A stretch of DNA of 64,000 nucleotides from NCBI GenBank assembly GCA_947625355.1, contig CANQOA010000005.1, forward strand, positions 1 to 64,000. The letters are read 5' to 3'. Of this stretch, positions 29,075 through 39,758 are shown piece after piece (the stretch's first letter is position 1; each line of letters opens with the position of its first letter). Origin of the DNA: an uncultured Oscillospiraceae bacterium (GTDB lineage: Bacteria; Bacillota; Clostridia; Oscillospirales; Oscillospiraceae). Made by a program: the position numbers and the translations under genes. The notes below the pieces were generated by a model. The model saw nothing but the letters and a program-made list of their open reading frames with translations, ran no database searches and was not told where the DNA came from.

Positions 29075-30796
29075 TCAGGCCTTGGCCTTCTTCTTGGACT
29101 GCTTGGAGAAGGTGCTGATGCCCTCGATGATCAGGAACACGGCCAGCACGACCATCGCCGCGGCGACGATCAGCATGAACCAGTCGCCCCAAGCGGCGCC
29201 GCCGCCGAAGCAGCTGGTGCACAGGGACTTGATCCGGATGACCAGGAAGGTCAGGGTGGCGACCAGCATGAAGATGGTGGGGATGAAGAACATCTTGTTG
29301 TTCTTGCCGATGTTGCCCAGCCAGGCAGCCACGGCCATCAGAGCCAGGCCGGCCAGCAGCTGGTTGGCAGCGCCGAACAGGCCCCAGATCGCGCTCAGGC
29401 TCATGCCGCCCAGCAGGCAGCCCACGACGACCATGAACACGGTGCCCACCAGGGGATGCGCCAGGAACTTGCGAATGCCAGTGGCGTCCTTCCAGGTAGC
29501 CTCGCCGTCCTTCAGGAACAGCTCGGTGAACATGAACCGGCTCAGACGGGTGCCGGTGTCCAGGCTGGTCAGCGCGAACACGGACACGGCCAGGGTCAGC
29601 AGCGTGTAGATCACGTTGTAGACGTGGCTGGCGCTATCCAGGCTGAACATGGAGGCGATGCCGGTGGCGAAGGCCACGGCGGGGGAGCCGAACTCACCGT
29701 CGGTATAGCGCTTGAAGACCATGCCGACAGCGATCAGGGACACGACGCCCAGAGCGGACTCGATGAGCATGGAGCCGTAGCCGATGGGCTTGGCGTCCTT
29801 CTCGTTGGCCAGCTGCTTGGAGGAGGTGCCGGTGGAGATCAGGGAGTGGAAGCCGGAGCAGGCGCCGCAGGCCACGGTGATGAACAGGGCCGGGAACAGG
29901 GAGCCCAGGCTGGTGGACCAGCCGGTGAACATGGGCAGCTCGAAGGTGGCGGTCTTGTCGCCGGTGAAGGCGGAGAAGAAGATGCCGACCACAGCCACAG
30001 CCATCATGCCGTACAGCAGGAAGCTGCTCAGGTAGTCACGGGGCTGGAGCATGATCCACACGGGGATCAGGGAGGCGATGGCGATGTACGCGCCAATCAG
30101 CACAATCCAGGTGTTGCGGCTCAGAGCCATGCCGCAGTTCAGGCCGATGACGATGGCGGCCACGATGCCGATGATGCCGATGACAGTGGCGGGCCCGGTC
30201 TTGAGGCCGGCCTTGTTGGTCAGCATGCCGTAAATGATGGCCAGGATGATGAACAGCACGGACACCATAGCGGTGGTCTGGTTGCCGGTGACGGCGTCGC
30301 CGGTGGTGAACAGGCCAGCGGGCTCGGCGGTCATGAAGGTGCCGGCCACCACGTTCACGAAGGAGGCGATGACCATGATGAGCACCAGCAGAGCGAACAG
30401 GATGAACAGCTTCTTGGCCCGGTCGCCCATGGAGGTCTTGATGATCTCGCCGACGGACTTGCCTTCATTACGGATGGAGGCGAACAGAGAACCGAAGTCC
30501 TGCAGGCCGCCAAAGAAGATACCGCCGATGACGCACCACAGGAAAACGGGCAGCCAGCCGAAAACGGAGGCCTGGATGGGTCCATTGATGGGGCCAGCGC
30601 CCGCAATGGACGAGAAGTGGTGACCCATCAGAACGGCGGGCTTGGCGGCGACGTAGTCAACGCCGTCTTCCATCTCCACCGCCGGGGTCTTTCTGCTGGG
30701 GTCGACGCCCCACTGCTTTGCCAGCCAGGAGCCATATGTAACATAGCCGATGACGAGCAAAACGATAGCCGCAACGATGATCAATACAGCAGTCAT
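29075..30796 (-). CDS. cstA: Carbon starvation protein CstA family transporter
   Basis: VLMGHHFSSIAGAGPINGPI; GACSGFHSLISTGTSSKQL. Confidence 0.93.
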   Translation of the reverse strand: MTAVLIIVAAIVLLVIGYVTYGSWLAKQWGVDPSRKTPAVEMEDGVDYVAAKPAVLMGHHFSSIAGAGPINGPIQASVFGWLPVFLWCVIGGIFFGGLQDFGSLFASIRNEGKSVGEIIKTSMGDRAKKLFILFALLVLIMVIASFVNVVAGTFMTAEPAGLFTTGDAVTGNQTTAMVSVLFIILAIIYGMLTNKAGLKTGPATVIGIIGIVAAIVIGLNCGMALSRNTWIVLIGAYIAIASLIPVWIMLQPRDYLSSFLLYGMMAVAVVGIFFSAFTGDKTATFELPMFTGWSTSLGSLFPALFITVACGACSGFHSLISTGTSSKQLANEKDAKPIGYGSMLIESALGVVSLIAVGMVFKRYTDGEFGSPAVAFATGIASMFSLDSASHVYNVIYTLLTLAVSVFALTSLDTGTRLSRFMFTELFLKDGEATWKDATGIRKFLAHPLVGTVFMVVVGCLLGGMSLSAIWGLFGAANQLLAGLALMAVAAWLGNIGKNNKMFFIPTIFMLVATLTFLVIRIKSLCTSCFGGGAAWGDWFMLIVAAAMVVLAVFLIIEGISTFSKQSKKKAKA

Positions 30797-30808
30797 AGTT
30801 ACTCTCTC

Positions 30809-31309
30809 CTACCTTTGATTTGTTATATTGCGAAAGAGCTTCTTCAGGTCCCCGCCCAGGCGGTTATAGGTGAGAGTGCCGGAAGAGGTCTCTAATGCAA
30901 TCGCGCGATAGTTGCTCCAGCCCTGGAGGCTGAATCTGTAGCTCTTGGAGCGGTGGGACTTTTTCACCGTCTGCTTGGCCTCCGGCGTCATATGCCCCGC
31001 CAGGATGATGAGGGTGACGTCAGAATTGCGGTGGGCGCTGTGGGGCTTCACATGGGCCAGGCCCCGCTCCCAGGCGGCTTCCTCCAGCGCGGCGGCCCCC
31101 TCCGCGTCCAGCTCGTCCGCCACGGCGAAGTAGACATACTCGTGGGAGTCCGCCTCGGAGATGCGGGCGCTCTTCACCAGCACATAGGTCTCGCCATGGG
31201 AATGGAATCGCGCCTCCGCGGCAAAGGGCTCCTCCACGTCCTCCCGGATCACGTCGTAATACCGGACATAGGAGCGGAGGATCAGTTCAAGAGCTTCGTT
31301 GGGAGTCAT
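30809..31309 (-). CDS. Hypothetical protein co-directional with cstA
   Basis: 166-aa ORF, 12 bp upstream of cstA on the same strand. Confidence 0.7.
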   Translation of the reverse strand: MTPNEALELILRSYVRYYDVIREDVEEPFAAEARFHSHGETYVLVKSARISEADSHEYVYFAVADELDAEGAAALEEAAWERGLAHVKPHSAHRNSDVTLIILAGHMTPEAKQTVKKSHRSKSYRFSLQGWSNYRAIALETSSGTLTYNRLGGDLKKLFRNITNQR

Positions 31310-31450
31310 ACGATATACCTATAATTTCCAATTTCGCACGCTAACTGTTTTAAGCATTAAAGTCAAAATAAATCATTGTCATTTTAGCGCTGTGCGACCG
31401 ATTTTGCAACCCTTTTCTTAAAAATTTTGTAATATTTTCGAGGGGCTTTT

Positions 31451-31816
31451 TCAATTCTGCGCCGGGCAGCCGAATTCCGCTTCCGGCACCCGTTTTTTCA
31501 GCTCGTCCATGACGATCTTGGCGGCCTTTGTGCCCGGCAGCTGGATCTGAGCCAGCTCCTTGTCGTCGTCGCCGCAGATCACCAGGTGCTCGATCTCGAA
31601 GTCCCCCTTGCCGCAGCAGAGCTTCGCCGGCACGGCCAGCACCCGCCGGAACATCCGATGGATGCTGTGGTAAGGGATGTAATAGGTCTTGAGCCCGGCG
31701 CGGAAATACAGCCGCAGCTCTCCCAGCTTCAGCTTGCCGATCTCCCGGGCGGCCTTGTACTCGCTGTCCAGCTGGCTCTCGTCCTCCTGAACGTCGATGA
31801 GCGGATAATAACGCAT
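31451..31816 (-). CDS. Conserved hypothetical protein
   Basis: 121-aa ORF preceded by an SD-like ggagaaa; plausible globular composition. Confidence 0.65.
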   Translation of the reverse strand: MRYYPLIDVQEDESQLDSEYKAAREIGKLKLGELRLYFRAGLKTYYIPYHSIHRMFRRVLAVPAKLCCGKGDFEIEHLVICGDDDKELAQIQLPGTKAAKIVMDELKKRVPEAEFGCPAQN

Positions 31817-31865
31817 GTCTTTTCTCCTTTCTCAAATAGACCGGCGGGCCGTTTTTCCGGCGCGG

Positions 31866-33311
31866 TCAGCTCTTCCTGGCCCGGATGCCGGCGGCGAACA
31901 GCGTCAGCACCGGGAATATCTCCAGTCTCCCCAGCAGCATGCACAGGCTCAAAACGAGCTTGCTGGGCCCGCTCCAGAACGCGAAGTTGCCCGTGGGGCC
32001 CACGCGTCCCAGGCCGGGGCCGATGTTGGACAAACAGCTGATCACGCTGGTGAAGGTGGTCTCCAGATCGAATCCCTCCAGGCTCAGCAGCAAAAACGAG
32101 AGCAGCGCGATCAGGGTATAGAGCATGTAAAAGACCATGGTATTGTGGATGGCGCCGGCCTCCAGCCGCTCCCCGTCCAGGGTCACCCGGCCGACGGCCC
32201 GGGGGAACAGGAGCTTGCGGATCTCGCCCCAGATGGTCTTGCCCAGGATCACCAGCCGGGCCACCTTGGTGCCGCCGCCGGTGCTGCCGGCGCAGGCGCC
32301 CAGCAGCATCAGCAGCACCAGCAGCGCCCGGGAATAGCTGGGCCAGAGATCGAAATCCGCCGTGGCGAAGCCGGTGGTGGTGATGATGGAGGACACCTGG
32401 AAGAAGGAGTACCGCATCGCCTGCAAAAAGCCGTCGTACAGATGGCTGATGTTCAGCGCGATGGTGACGGTGGCCGCGGCCACCACCAGCAGGTACACCC
32501 CCAGCTCCTGGCTCTTGAAGCCCTTGAGGGACCGGCGGATGAGCACGATATAATAGAGGTTGAAGTTCACGCCGAACAGGACCATGAACACCCCGACCAC
32601 CATGTCCACATAGGCGCTCCCGTAGGCGCCGATGCTGGCGTTGCGCACGCCGAAGCCGCCGGTACCGGCGGTGCCGAAGGCCGTGGTCAGCGCGTCGAAC
32701 CAGTTCAGCCCGCCCGCCAGCAGGAACACCACCTCCGCCGCCGTCATCACTAAATATATAATGTACAGCGACCGGGCGGTCCCGCGCATCTTGGGGGTCA
32801 GCTTGCCCTTCACCGGGCCGGGGACCTCGGCGCGCAGCAGGTGCATGGAGTGCTCGTCGTCGGTGGGCAGCACCGCCATCATGAACACCAGCACGCCCAT
32901 GCCGCCCACCAGATGGGAGAAGCTGCGCCAGAACAGCACGCCCTTGGGCACGACCTCCACCGCGGGCAGGACGCTGGCGCCGGTGGTGGTGAAGCCGGAG
33001 ATGATCTCGAACAGGGCGTCGATGTAGTTGGGGATGGCCCCCGAGAACACGAAGGGCAGCGCCCCGAACAGGGAGATGACCACCCAGCTGAGGGCCACGG
33101 ACGCGAACCCCTCCCGGGGGTGGAGCGTGCCGGTATGCTTGTGCCCCAGCGCCAGCAGCGCGCCGCCGCCGGCCAGGCACAGCCCGATCGTCCACACGAA
33201 GGGCATGACCGCCTCGCCGTACAGGACCGACACCGCCAGCGGCAGCAGCAGCAGCCCGGCCTCGATGGCCAGGATGCGGCCCAGGATACTCGTAATGATC
33301 CGGTAATTCAC
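31866..33311 (-). CDS. trkH: Trk/Ktr-type potassium uptake channel subunit TrkH
   Basis: FEIISGFTTTGASVLPAVE; TAFGTAGTGGFGVRNASIG; LLGACAGSTGGGTKVARL. Confidence 0.93.
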   Translation of the reverse strand: MNYRIITSILGRILAIEAGLLLLPLAVSVLYGEAVMPFVWTIGLCLAGGGALLALGHKHTGTLHPREGFASVALSWVVISLFGALPFVFSGAIPNYIDALFEIISGFTTTGASVLPAVEVVPKGVLFWRSFSHLVGGMGVLVFMMAVLPTDDEHSMHLLRAEVPGPVKGKLTPKMRGTARSLYIIYLVMTAAEVVFLLAGGLNWFDALTTAFGTAGTGGFGVRNASIGAYGSAYVDMVVGVFMVLFGVNFNLYYIVLIRRSLKGFKSQELGVYLLVVAAATVTIALNISHLYDGFLQAMRYSFFQVSSIITTTGFATADFDLWPSYSRALLVLLMLLGACAGSTGGGTKVARLVILGKTIWGEIRKLLFPRAVGRVTLDGERLEAGAIHNTMVFYMLYTLIALLSFLLLSLEGFDLETTFTSVISCLSNIGPGLGRVGPTGNFAFWSGPSKLVLSLCMLLGRLEIFPVLTLFAAGIRARKS

Positions 33312-33317
33312 GGCCCG

Positions 33318-34676
33318 TTACCCTCTCAGTATATCCTCCAGGCGGGTCATGCCCGTCCTGGTGGTCACGGCCAGCACGCTGTCGCCGGCCCAGATCTCGT
33401 CGCTGCCGCCGGGGATGACGCATTTGCCGTCCCGGATGATGGCCGCCACCAGCACGTCCGGCCGGGTGGGCAAATCCTTCAGCGCCACGCCCACGCAGGG
33501 GCTGGACACCCCGGCCCGGAATTCCAGCACCTCCAGCTTCCCGTCCAGGATGCGCCGGAGCATCTCCACGCCGCTGGCACTGCTGGCGTTGTCCATGCTG
33601 CGCACATATTGCAGCACCTGCTGGGCGGTGATGTACCGGGGCTGCACCGGCTCCTCGATGCCGAAGCTCTCCGCCAGGGGCACCAGGTGCTCCTCGTTGA
33701 CCTTGGCCACGGCCTTGTCCACGCCCGCGCTCCGGGCATAGGAGGCCAGGATGATGTTGATCTCGTCGGTGCCGGTGACCGCCACCAGCGCGTCCATGTC
33801 CCGCAGGCCCTCTTCCTCCAGGATATCGGGCCGGGAACCGTCGCAGCAGATGACCTCCGCCTTGGGCACTATGTCTTTGATGCGGACGCATTTGTCCGGG
33901 TCCCGCTCCGCCAGCGTGACCCGGATGCCCATGCCCAGCAGCTGCCGGCAGAGATACACGCCCACATGGCCGCCGCCCACGATCATCACGTTTTTGGCGC
34001 TTTTCTTGAACACGCCCATGGCGCGGAAAAAGGAGTGGATATGCTTGGGCGCGCCCACCACGTTCACGCTGTCGCCCGCCTGGAGCACGAAATCGCCGCT
34101 GGGGATATGGACCTGGCCGCCCCGGCGGACCGCGCAGATCAGCGTCCCCCGGTCAAAACGGCTGTGGAAGTTCTTCAGCTCCATGCCGCACAGGGGGTTA
34201 TCTTCCGCCAGCTTGAACTCCACCAGCTCCGCCTGCCCCTTGGCAAAGGGCTCCACCTTGGCCGCCGAGGGGAAACGCAGTACGCGGCTGATCTCGCCGG
34301 CGGTATCGTAATCCGGGTTGATGGTCATGGAAAGGCCCAGCTCGTCCCGCAGCAGCATGACCGCGTCATAGTGCTCCTGACGGCGGACCCGGGCGATGGT
34401 ATGCCCCACGCCCAGCTTCCGGCCCATCATGCAGCACAGGATGTTGGACTCGTCGGAGTTGGTCGCCGCGATGAGCAGATCCGCCTTGTCCGCTCCCGCC
34501 AGGCGCAGCAGCTCGATGTCCACCGCCCCGGCGATGGAGATGGCGTCCATGGTGGTGTTCACCAGGGTGAGCCGCTCCGGGTTCCGGTCGATGACGGTCA
34601 CATCGTGGCCCTCCCGGGTCAGATACTGGGTCAGGGTGAGACCGATCTTGCCCGCGCCCACAACGATGATATTCAT
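33318..34676 (-). CDS. trkA: Trk potassium transport regulatory NAD-binding subunit TrkA
   Basis: MNIIVVGAGKIGLTLTQYLTREGHDVTVIDRN; second RCK domain NVMIVGGGHVGVYLCRQLL. Confidence 0.95.
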   Translation of the reverse strand: MNIIVVGAGKIGLTLTQYLTREGHDVTVIDRNPERLTLVNTTMDAISIAGAVDIELLRLAGADKADLLIAATNSDESNILCCMMGRKLGVGHTIARVRRQEHYDAVMLLRDELGLSMTINPDYDTAGEISRVLRFPSAAKVEPFAKGQAELVEFKLAEDNPLCGMELKNFHSRFDRGTLICAVRRGGQVHIPSGDFVLQAGDSVNVVGAPKHIHSFFRAMGVFKKSAKNVMIVGGGHVGVYLCRQLLGMGIRVTLAERDPDKCVRIKDIVPKAEVICCDGSRPDILEEEGLRDMDALVAVTGTDEINIILASYARSAGVDKAVAKVNEEHLVPLAESFGIEEPVQPRYITAQQVLQYVRSMDNASSASGVEMLRRILDGKLEVLEFRAGVSSPCVGVALKDLPTRPDVLVAAIIRDGKCVIPGGSDEIWAGDSVLAVTTRTGMTRLEDILRG

Positions 34677-34828
34677 AAGTCCTCCTCATATCACACCAAA
34701 GCGCAATTATAACGGATAACATATTAGCACCGCGGAGAAATTCCGTCAAGCGCTTGTGGCGGCGCGCGGAACGTGGTATACTGAAAACCGGTTTTTTCAA
34801 ATCGGTCACATCACAAAGGAGGTCCCCC

Positions 34829-36070
34829 ATGACCAAGAAACTGATCGCCCTGGCCCTGTGCCTGGCCCTGACGGCGGCTCTGGCCGCCGGCTGCGGCAGC
34901 CAGATCAAGGAATACGAGCCCACCCCCGACCCCTTGGCGGAGAACACCGACGCCCCCGAGACGACCGCCGAGACCGCGCCCACCGACGCCCCCGAGGAAG
35001 CCGAGGGCACCCCGGCGCCCACCCCCGACCCCGGACTGGGCTACGCCGCCTTCGACCCGGACGAGCTCGTGGCGACCTATAACGGCACGCCCATCACGTG
35101 GCGGGAGTACTATTACTGGCTGAACTACTATGTCGGCTACGTCCAGTACATGACCGCCATGGGCGCTCCCTTCTCCGGCTGGGACGGCAATGACTATGCC
35201 GCCGATATCTCCAACCAGGACCTGGTGGTGACCTCCGCCCGGGAGAGCATGTTCCCCCACCACGCCCTGGAGGATCTGGCGGAGGAGATGGATCTCCAGC
35301 TGGACGAGGCGGACCAGGAGGGGATCCGGGATATCTTCGAGCAGAACGCCGACAGCTATGGCGACGGGGATGGCACCTGCACCCAGGAGGAGAGCGACGC
35401 GTTCGAGGAATACCTGGACAGTCAGTTCATCGACCGGGCCTATTTTGATTACATCAGCGGCATCGAGCTGCTGTCGGAGAAGCTGTTCCCCGCCCTGTAC
35501 GGCGAGGACGGGGCCGATCTTTCGGACGAGGAAGTGCTCTCCTTCGCCGAGGACCAATCCGTCATGGCCTGCAAGCACATCCTGTTCATGACCGTGGACA
35601 GCTCCACCGGGGAGCCCCTGGCGGACGACGTGGTCGCCGAGCAGAAAGCCAAGGCCGACGAGGTATACGCCCAGCTGGCCGCCGTGGCGGACGACAGGGA
35701 CGCGCTTTTGGAGCTGTTCGACCAGCTGATGAATGAGTATTCCGAGGACACGGGCCTGGCCCACTATCCGGACGGGTATATCTTCGTGCCGGGGGTGATG
35801 GTGCCCGTCTTTGAGCAGACCACCATGGCCCTGGAGGAATACGGCCTGTCCGAGCCGGTGGACTCCAGCTACGGCTACCACATCATCCTGCGGCTGCCTG
35901 TGGACCCCGACGGGACCTATACGGACGCCTCCGGCACCTCCGGCCCCCTGCGCGCCGCCGCGGCCAGCGCGGCCTTCTCCCGGCGGCTGACGGACCTGGT
36001 CGCGGAGGCCGAGATCGTCTGGGAGCCCGACTTTGACCCCATGGACTTCACCGCCGTTTTCGGCGAGTGA
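34829..36070 (+). CDS. Lipoprotein peptidyl-prolyl isomerase (PpiC/SurA-like foldase)
   Basis: Lipobox AALAAGC; DQSVMACKHILFMTVDSSTGEPL; SSYGYHIILRLP. Confidence 0.8.
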   Translation: MTKKLIALALCLALTAALAAGCGSQIKEYEPTPDPLAENTDAPETTAETAPTDAPEEAEGTPAPTPDPGLGYAAFDPDELVATYNGTPITWREYYYWLNYYVGYVQYMTAMGAPFSGWDGNDYAADISNQDLVVTSARESMFPHHALEDLAEEMDLQLDEADQEGIRDIFEQNADSYGDGDGTCTQEESDAFEEYLDSQFIDRAYFDYISGIELLSEKLFPALYGEDGADLSDEEVLSFAEDQSVMACKHILFMTVDSSTGEPLADDVVAEQKAKADEVYAQLAAVADDRDALLELFDQLMNEYSEDTGLAHYPDGYIFVPGVMVPVFEQTTMALEEYGLSEPVDSSYGYHIILRLPVDPDGTYTDASGTSGPLRAAAASAAFSRRLTDLVAEAEIVWEPDFDPMDFTAVFGE

Positions 36071-36080
36071 TCCCTGTCAC

Positions 36081-36119
36081 GAAAAAAAGATCGCCGGTGC
36101 AGTCCGGCGATCTTTTTTT
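36081..36119 (+). terminator. Rho-independent terminator (bidirectional)
   Basis: aaaaaaagatcgccgg-tgcagt-ccggcgatcttttttt. Confidence 0.9.
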
Positions 36120-36143
36120 GTGTCTGGAACGGCGGGGCGTTTC

Positions 36144-37370
36144 TCACTTCTTCTCCCGCTTGCGCAGCAGATAGTAATCCAGCTTCTCCTTCATGTTCTC
36201 CGGCATCTCCCGGCCCACCGGGCAGCGGGCGGCGTTGGCCATCCGGTCGGCGAAGGCGGTGATGAAGCCGATGTCGTCCAGCATCCGCTCCGCCAGCAGC
36301 ACCTGGGCGGTGTCGTAGCGGTCATGGATGGTGGCGGCGCTGTGGGGGGCCAGCCTGGCGAAGGACACGGCGGGCACGCCCTTGTCGGCGATGGGGGTGG
36401 AGTCGCTGGAGTAGACCCCCTGCCGGGGCTCCATGCCCCAGCCCAGCTCCGCGGCCATATATTCGATATAGTGCACCAGCTTTTCCTCGCCGGTGACGCA
36501 GGCGATGAACTTGCCCATGACCGAGCCGATCATGTCCAGGTTGATGTTCAGCACGCACTTGGCCAGCTCCTGCTCATGGGCGGCGGCATAGGCTTTGGAG
36601 CCCAGCAGGCCCCGCTCCTCGCTGCCGCACCAGACGAACCGCAGCCCGTAGCGGTGGGGGTGAGAGGCGAAGTGCTCCGCCAGGGCCAGCAGCCCCACGC
36701 TGCCGGTCATGTTGTCGTAGGTGCCCACGGACAGGCTGGTGGAGTCATAGTGGGCGGTGAAGAGGATGAACTCCTCCCGCTGGCCGGGCATGTCCAGCAC
36801 CACGTTCCGGGACTGGCCCTCATACTCGTCCTGCTCCAGCTCGATCCGCGCGTGGGAGGCGCCGGCCCGCACCAGCTCCACCGCGTCCTTGACGTTGATG
36901 TTCATGCCGGGCACCTTCTTGCCCAGGCTGACGAAATCCCGCAGCTCCCGCCGGTCGATGTCCCGGTCGGCGTAATGGGTGTCGCCGTCATAGGTGATGA
37001 AGCCGACCATGCCGCTGTCCAGCAGGTCTTGATAGAGCCAGTGGCCCATGCGCCCGTCGATGAGCGCGATCTTGTCCCGGCAGGCCTCCCGGGCACAGGC
37101 GTCGGTGTTGGGCAGATACACCAGCGGGGCATCCACCGTGCCGCTGCCGGAGCAGAGGTAGCCCAGGCCGGGCACCTCCCGGCCGTCCACGGTGAGCCGC
37201 TCTTTGCGGACGGCGGCCATCTCCACGGGGAAGGGCTCGATGGCGGCGGTCAGGCCCATCCCGGCGCACCGCTCTGCCAGGTACTGGGCGCAGCGCAGCT
37301 CCTCGTCGCTGCCGCCGGTGCGCACATAGGCGGTGTCGGCAAATATCTTCATGATCTCGTTGGCGTCCAT
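36144..37370 (-). CDS. M28 family metallopeptidase
   Basis: FILFTAHYDSTSLSVGTYDNMTGSVGLLALAE; RYGLRFVWCGSEERGLLGSKAY. Confidence 0.87.
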   Translation of the reverse strand: MDANEIMKIFADTAYVRTGGSDEELRCAQYLAERCAGMGLTAAIEPFPVEMAAVRKERLTVDGREVPGLGYLCSGSGTVDAPLVYLPNTDACAREACRDKIALIDGRMGHWLYQDLLDSGMVGFITYDGDTHYADRDIDRRELRDFVSLGKKVPGMNINVKDAVELVRAGASHARIELEQDEYEGQSRNVVLDMPGQREEFILFTAHYDSTSLSVGTYDNMTGSVGLLALAEHFASHPHRYGLRFVWCGSEERGLLGSKAYAAAHEQELAKCVLNINLDMIGSVMGKFIACVTGEEKLVHYIEYMAAELGWGMEPRQGVYSSDSTPIADKGVPAVSFARLAPHSAATIHDRYDTAQVLLAERMLDDIGFITAFADRMANAARCPVGREMPENMKEKLDYYLLRKREKK

Positions 37371-37508
37371 TGTGATCCCTCTCTTTCTTCATGATCGCCA
37401 TTGCGGGTCCATTGTATCAGCTTCCTTCGCCGTTGACAACACCTTTGCGCCCCATAAAACGCGGAAAGCCCGCGGGCCGATCGGTCCGCGGGCGAATGGC
37501 GCCATGGC

Positions 37509-38963
37509 TCAATCCTCGATCACATAGGGCACCGCGTCGGCGGGGATGGGGCAGACATAGCCGCCGCCCGCCGTCCGCCGGGCGAACTCCGCCTTGGCCC
37601 CGTCGATCAGGGCCGGGTCCGCGAACAGGTCCGCCGCGGCCCCCGCCAGCACCTTGGCCGCGTAGAGCATGCCCTTGTCGGCCATGGGCGTGGTGCCGCA
37701 GGACACGTTCTGCCAGGAGTGGCCCGGAGAGCCGGAAGGCCAGGTGGCGGCGGTGATCTGGGAGGTAGGCGTCAGCCAGCTCACGTCCCCCACGTCGGTG
37801 GACCCGGGGGTGAACTCGTTGCTGGAGCAGAAGGGCATCACGAAGTCGTTGATGGCCCGGGCGCCGCCCTCGGTATGCTCCTGGACGAAGCGCCGGATCT
37901 CGTCGGACCATTTGGGCGCGTCGCCGGGCAGCTCGTCCCGGGGCGGGAAGGTCTTTTTCAGCGCTTCGGCAAAGGCCCATTCCTCCGGGGTATAGGCTGG
38001 CAGGGCCGTGGCGAGCATGTTCGCGTGCAGCACCTTCTCCAGCGCCGTGTTGGGCAGCAGGTCCGCCGTCCCGTCCACGAAGATGCGCTCATAGGTGGTC
38101 TCCGTCATCATGGCCGCCCCCTGGGCGATCAGGTCCACCCGCCGCTGGAGCTCCAGGGTGTCCTTCACCCGCTGGGACCGGACCATGTACAGCACCGAGG
38201 CGTGGGGCTGGACCACGTTGGGGGACAGCCCTCCCCCGTCCACCATGGCGTAGTGGATGCGGCCCTGGGGCGGGATGTGCTCCCGCAGATACTGCACGCC
38301 CACGTTCATCAGCTCCACCGCGTCCAGAGCGGAGCGGCCGTCCTGGGGGTTGCCGGCGGCGTGGGCCGCCGTGCCCTTGAACTTATACAGCACCTGGGTG
38401 CAGGAGTTGTTGGTGCCGGTCATCAGCTCGTTGGTGTCGCCGGGGTGCCAGCTGAGGGCGCAGTCCAGCTGCTTCCACAGCCCCTCCCGGGCCATATAGG
38501 CCTTGGCCGCGCCGCCCTCCTCGCCGGGGCAGCCGTAGAACGTCACCGTGCCGGGCAGGCCGCTCTCCGCCAGAAAGTCCTTGACGGCGCAGGCCGCCGC
38601 GAAGGACCCGGCCCCCAGCAGATGGTGGCCGCAGCCGTGGCCGGAGCCGTTTTTCACGATCTCCTCCCGCTCCAGGGCCCCCGCCTTCTGGCTCAGGCCC
38701 GACAGGGCGTCGAACTCCCCCAGGATGCCGATGTGTGGCCCGCCGGCGCCGTAGGTGCCGGAAAAGGCCGTCTCGATGCCGCACAGGCCCGTCTGCACCT
38801 GGAAGCCCTCGTTTTCCAGCAGCTTGACGAACAGCGCCGCGGACTTGTGCTCCTTCAGGGATAGCTCCGCGTAGCCCCACACCGTATGGGCCAGGTCGAT
38901 ATACTCCTGGGCATGGGCGTCGATATACGCCCCAATCTTTTGCTTATACGCCGCTAGTTCCAT
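37509..38963 (-). CDS. M20-family amidohydrolase (AbgB-like)
   Basis: GSGHGCGHHLLGAGSFAAACAVKDFL; FYGCPGEEGGAAKAYMA; AAHAAGNPQDGRSALDAVELMNVG. Confidence 0.88.
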   Translation of the reverse strand: MELAAYKQKIGAYIDAHAQEYIDLAHTVWGYAELSLKEHKSAALFVKLLENEGFQVQTGLCGIETAFSGTYGAGGPHIGILGEFDALSGLSQKAGALEREEIVKNGSGHGCGHHLLGAGSFAAACAVKDFLAESGLPGTVTFYGCPGEEGGAAKAYMAREGLWKQLDCALSWHPGDTNELMTGTNNSCTQVLYKFKGTAAHAAGNPQDGRSALDAVELMNVGVQYLREHIPPQGRIHYAMVDGGGLSPNVVQPHASVLYMVRSQRVKDTLELQRRVDLIAQGAAMMTETTYERIFVDGTADLLPNTALEKVLHANMLATALPAYTPEEWAFAEALKKTFPPRDELPGDAPKWSDEIRRFVQEHTEGGARAINDFVMPFCSSNEFTPGSTDVGDVSWLTPTSQITAATWPSGSPGHSWQNVSCGTTPMADKGMLYAAKVLAGAAADLFADPALIDGAKAEFARRTAGGGYVCPIPADAVPYVIED

Positions 38964-39017
38964 CTGTACGCGCTCCTTTGCCGCAAAAGGCCGTCCGGGA
39001 AGGACGGCCTTGGTTTT

Positions 39018-39758
39018 TTAATACAGGACCTTGCTGAGGAATTCCTTCGTCCGGTCGTTCTGGGGATGCTGGAACAGCTCCTCGGGCTTGCCGCTCTCGG
39101 CGATGACGCCGTCGTTCATGAACAGCACCCGGTTGGACACCTCCCGGGCGAAGCCCATCTCATGGGTCACGATCACGCTGGTCATGCCGCTCTTCACCAG
39201 CCCCTTGATCACGTCCAGCACCTCGCCCACCATCTCCGGGTCCAGGGCGGAGGTGGGCTCGTCGAAGAGCATCACGTCCGGCTCCATGGCCAGGGCCCGC
39301 ACGATGGCCAGCCGCTGCTTCTGCCCGCCGGACAGCCGGCCGGGGTGCTCGTTGGCCTTCTCCGCCAGACCCACCCGGTTGAGCAGATCCATGGCCTGCT
39401 CGTCGGCCTCCTGCTGGGACTTTTTCTTCAGCATCACCGGCGCGAGGGTGATGTTCTCCTTCACGGACAGATGAGGGAACACGTTGAAGTGCTGGAACAC
39501 CATGCCCATCTTCTGCCGGTGGAGGTTGATGTCCACCTTGGCGTTGGTGATCTCCACACCCTCAAAGAAGATCTTGCCCTCCTCCGGGGTCTCCAGCAGG
39601 TTCAGGCACCGCAGGAAGGTGCTCTTGCCGCCGCCGGAGGGGCCGATGATGGACACAACCTCGCCCTTCTCCACATGCTCGGTGACGCCTTTGAGCACAT
39701 GCAGGGGCGGCTTGCCCTCGATGTGGAAGCTCTTATGCAGGTTCTCGGTCTTAATCAC
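39018..39758 (-). CDS. Polar amino-acid ABC transporter ATP-binding protein
   Basis: [55 protein letters not shown]. Confidence 0.95.
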   Translation of the reverse strand: MIKTENLHKSFHIEGKPPLHVLKGVTEHVEKGEVVSIIGPSGGGKSTFLRCLNLLETPEEGKIFFEGVEITNAKVDINLHRQKMGMVFQHFNVFPHLSVKENITLAPVMLKKKSQQEADEQAMDLLNRVGLAEKANEHPGRLSGGQKQRLAIVRALAMEPDVMLFDEPTSALDPEMVGEVLDVIKGLVKSGMTSVIVTHEMGFAREVSNRVLFMNDGVIAESGKPEELFQHPQNDRTKEFLSKVLY

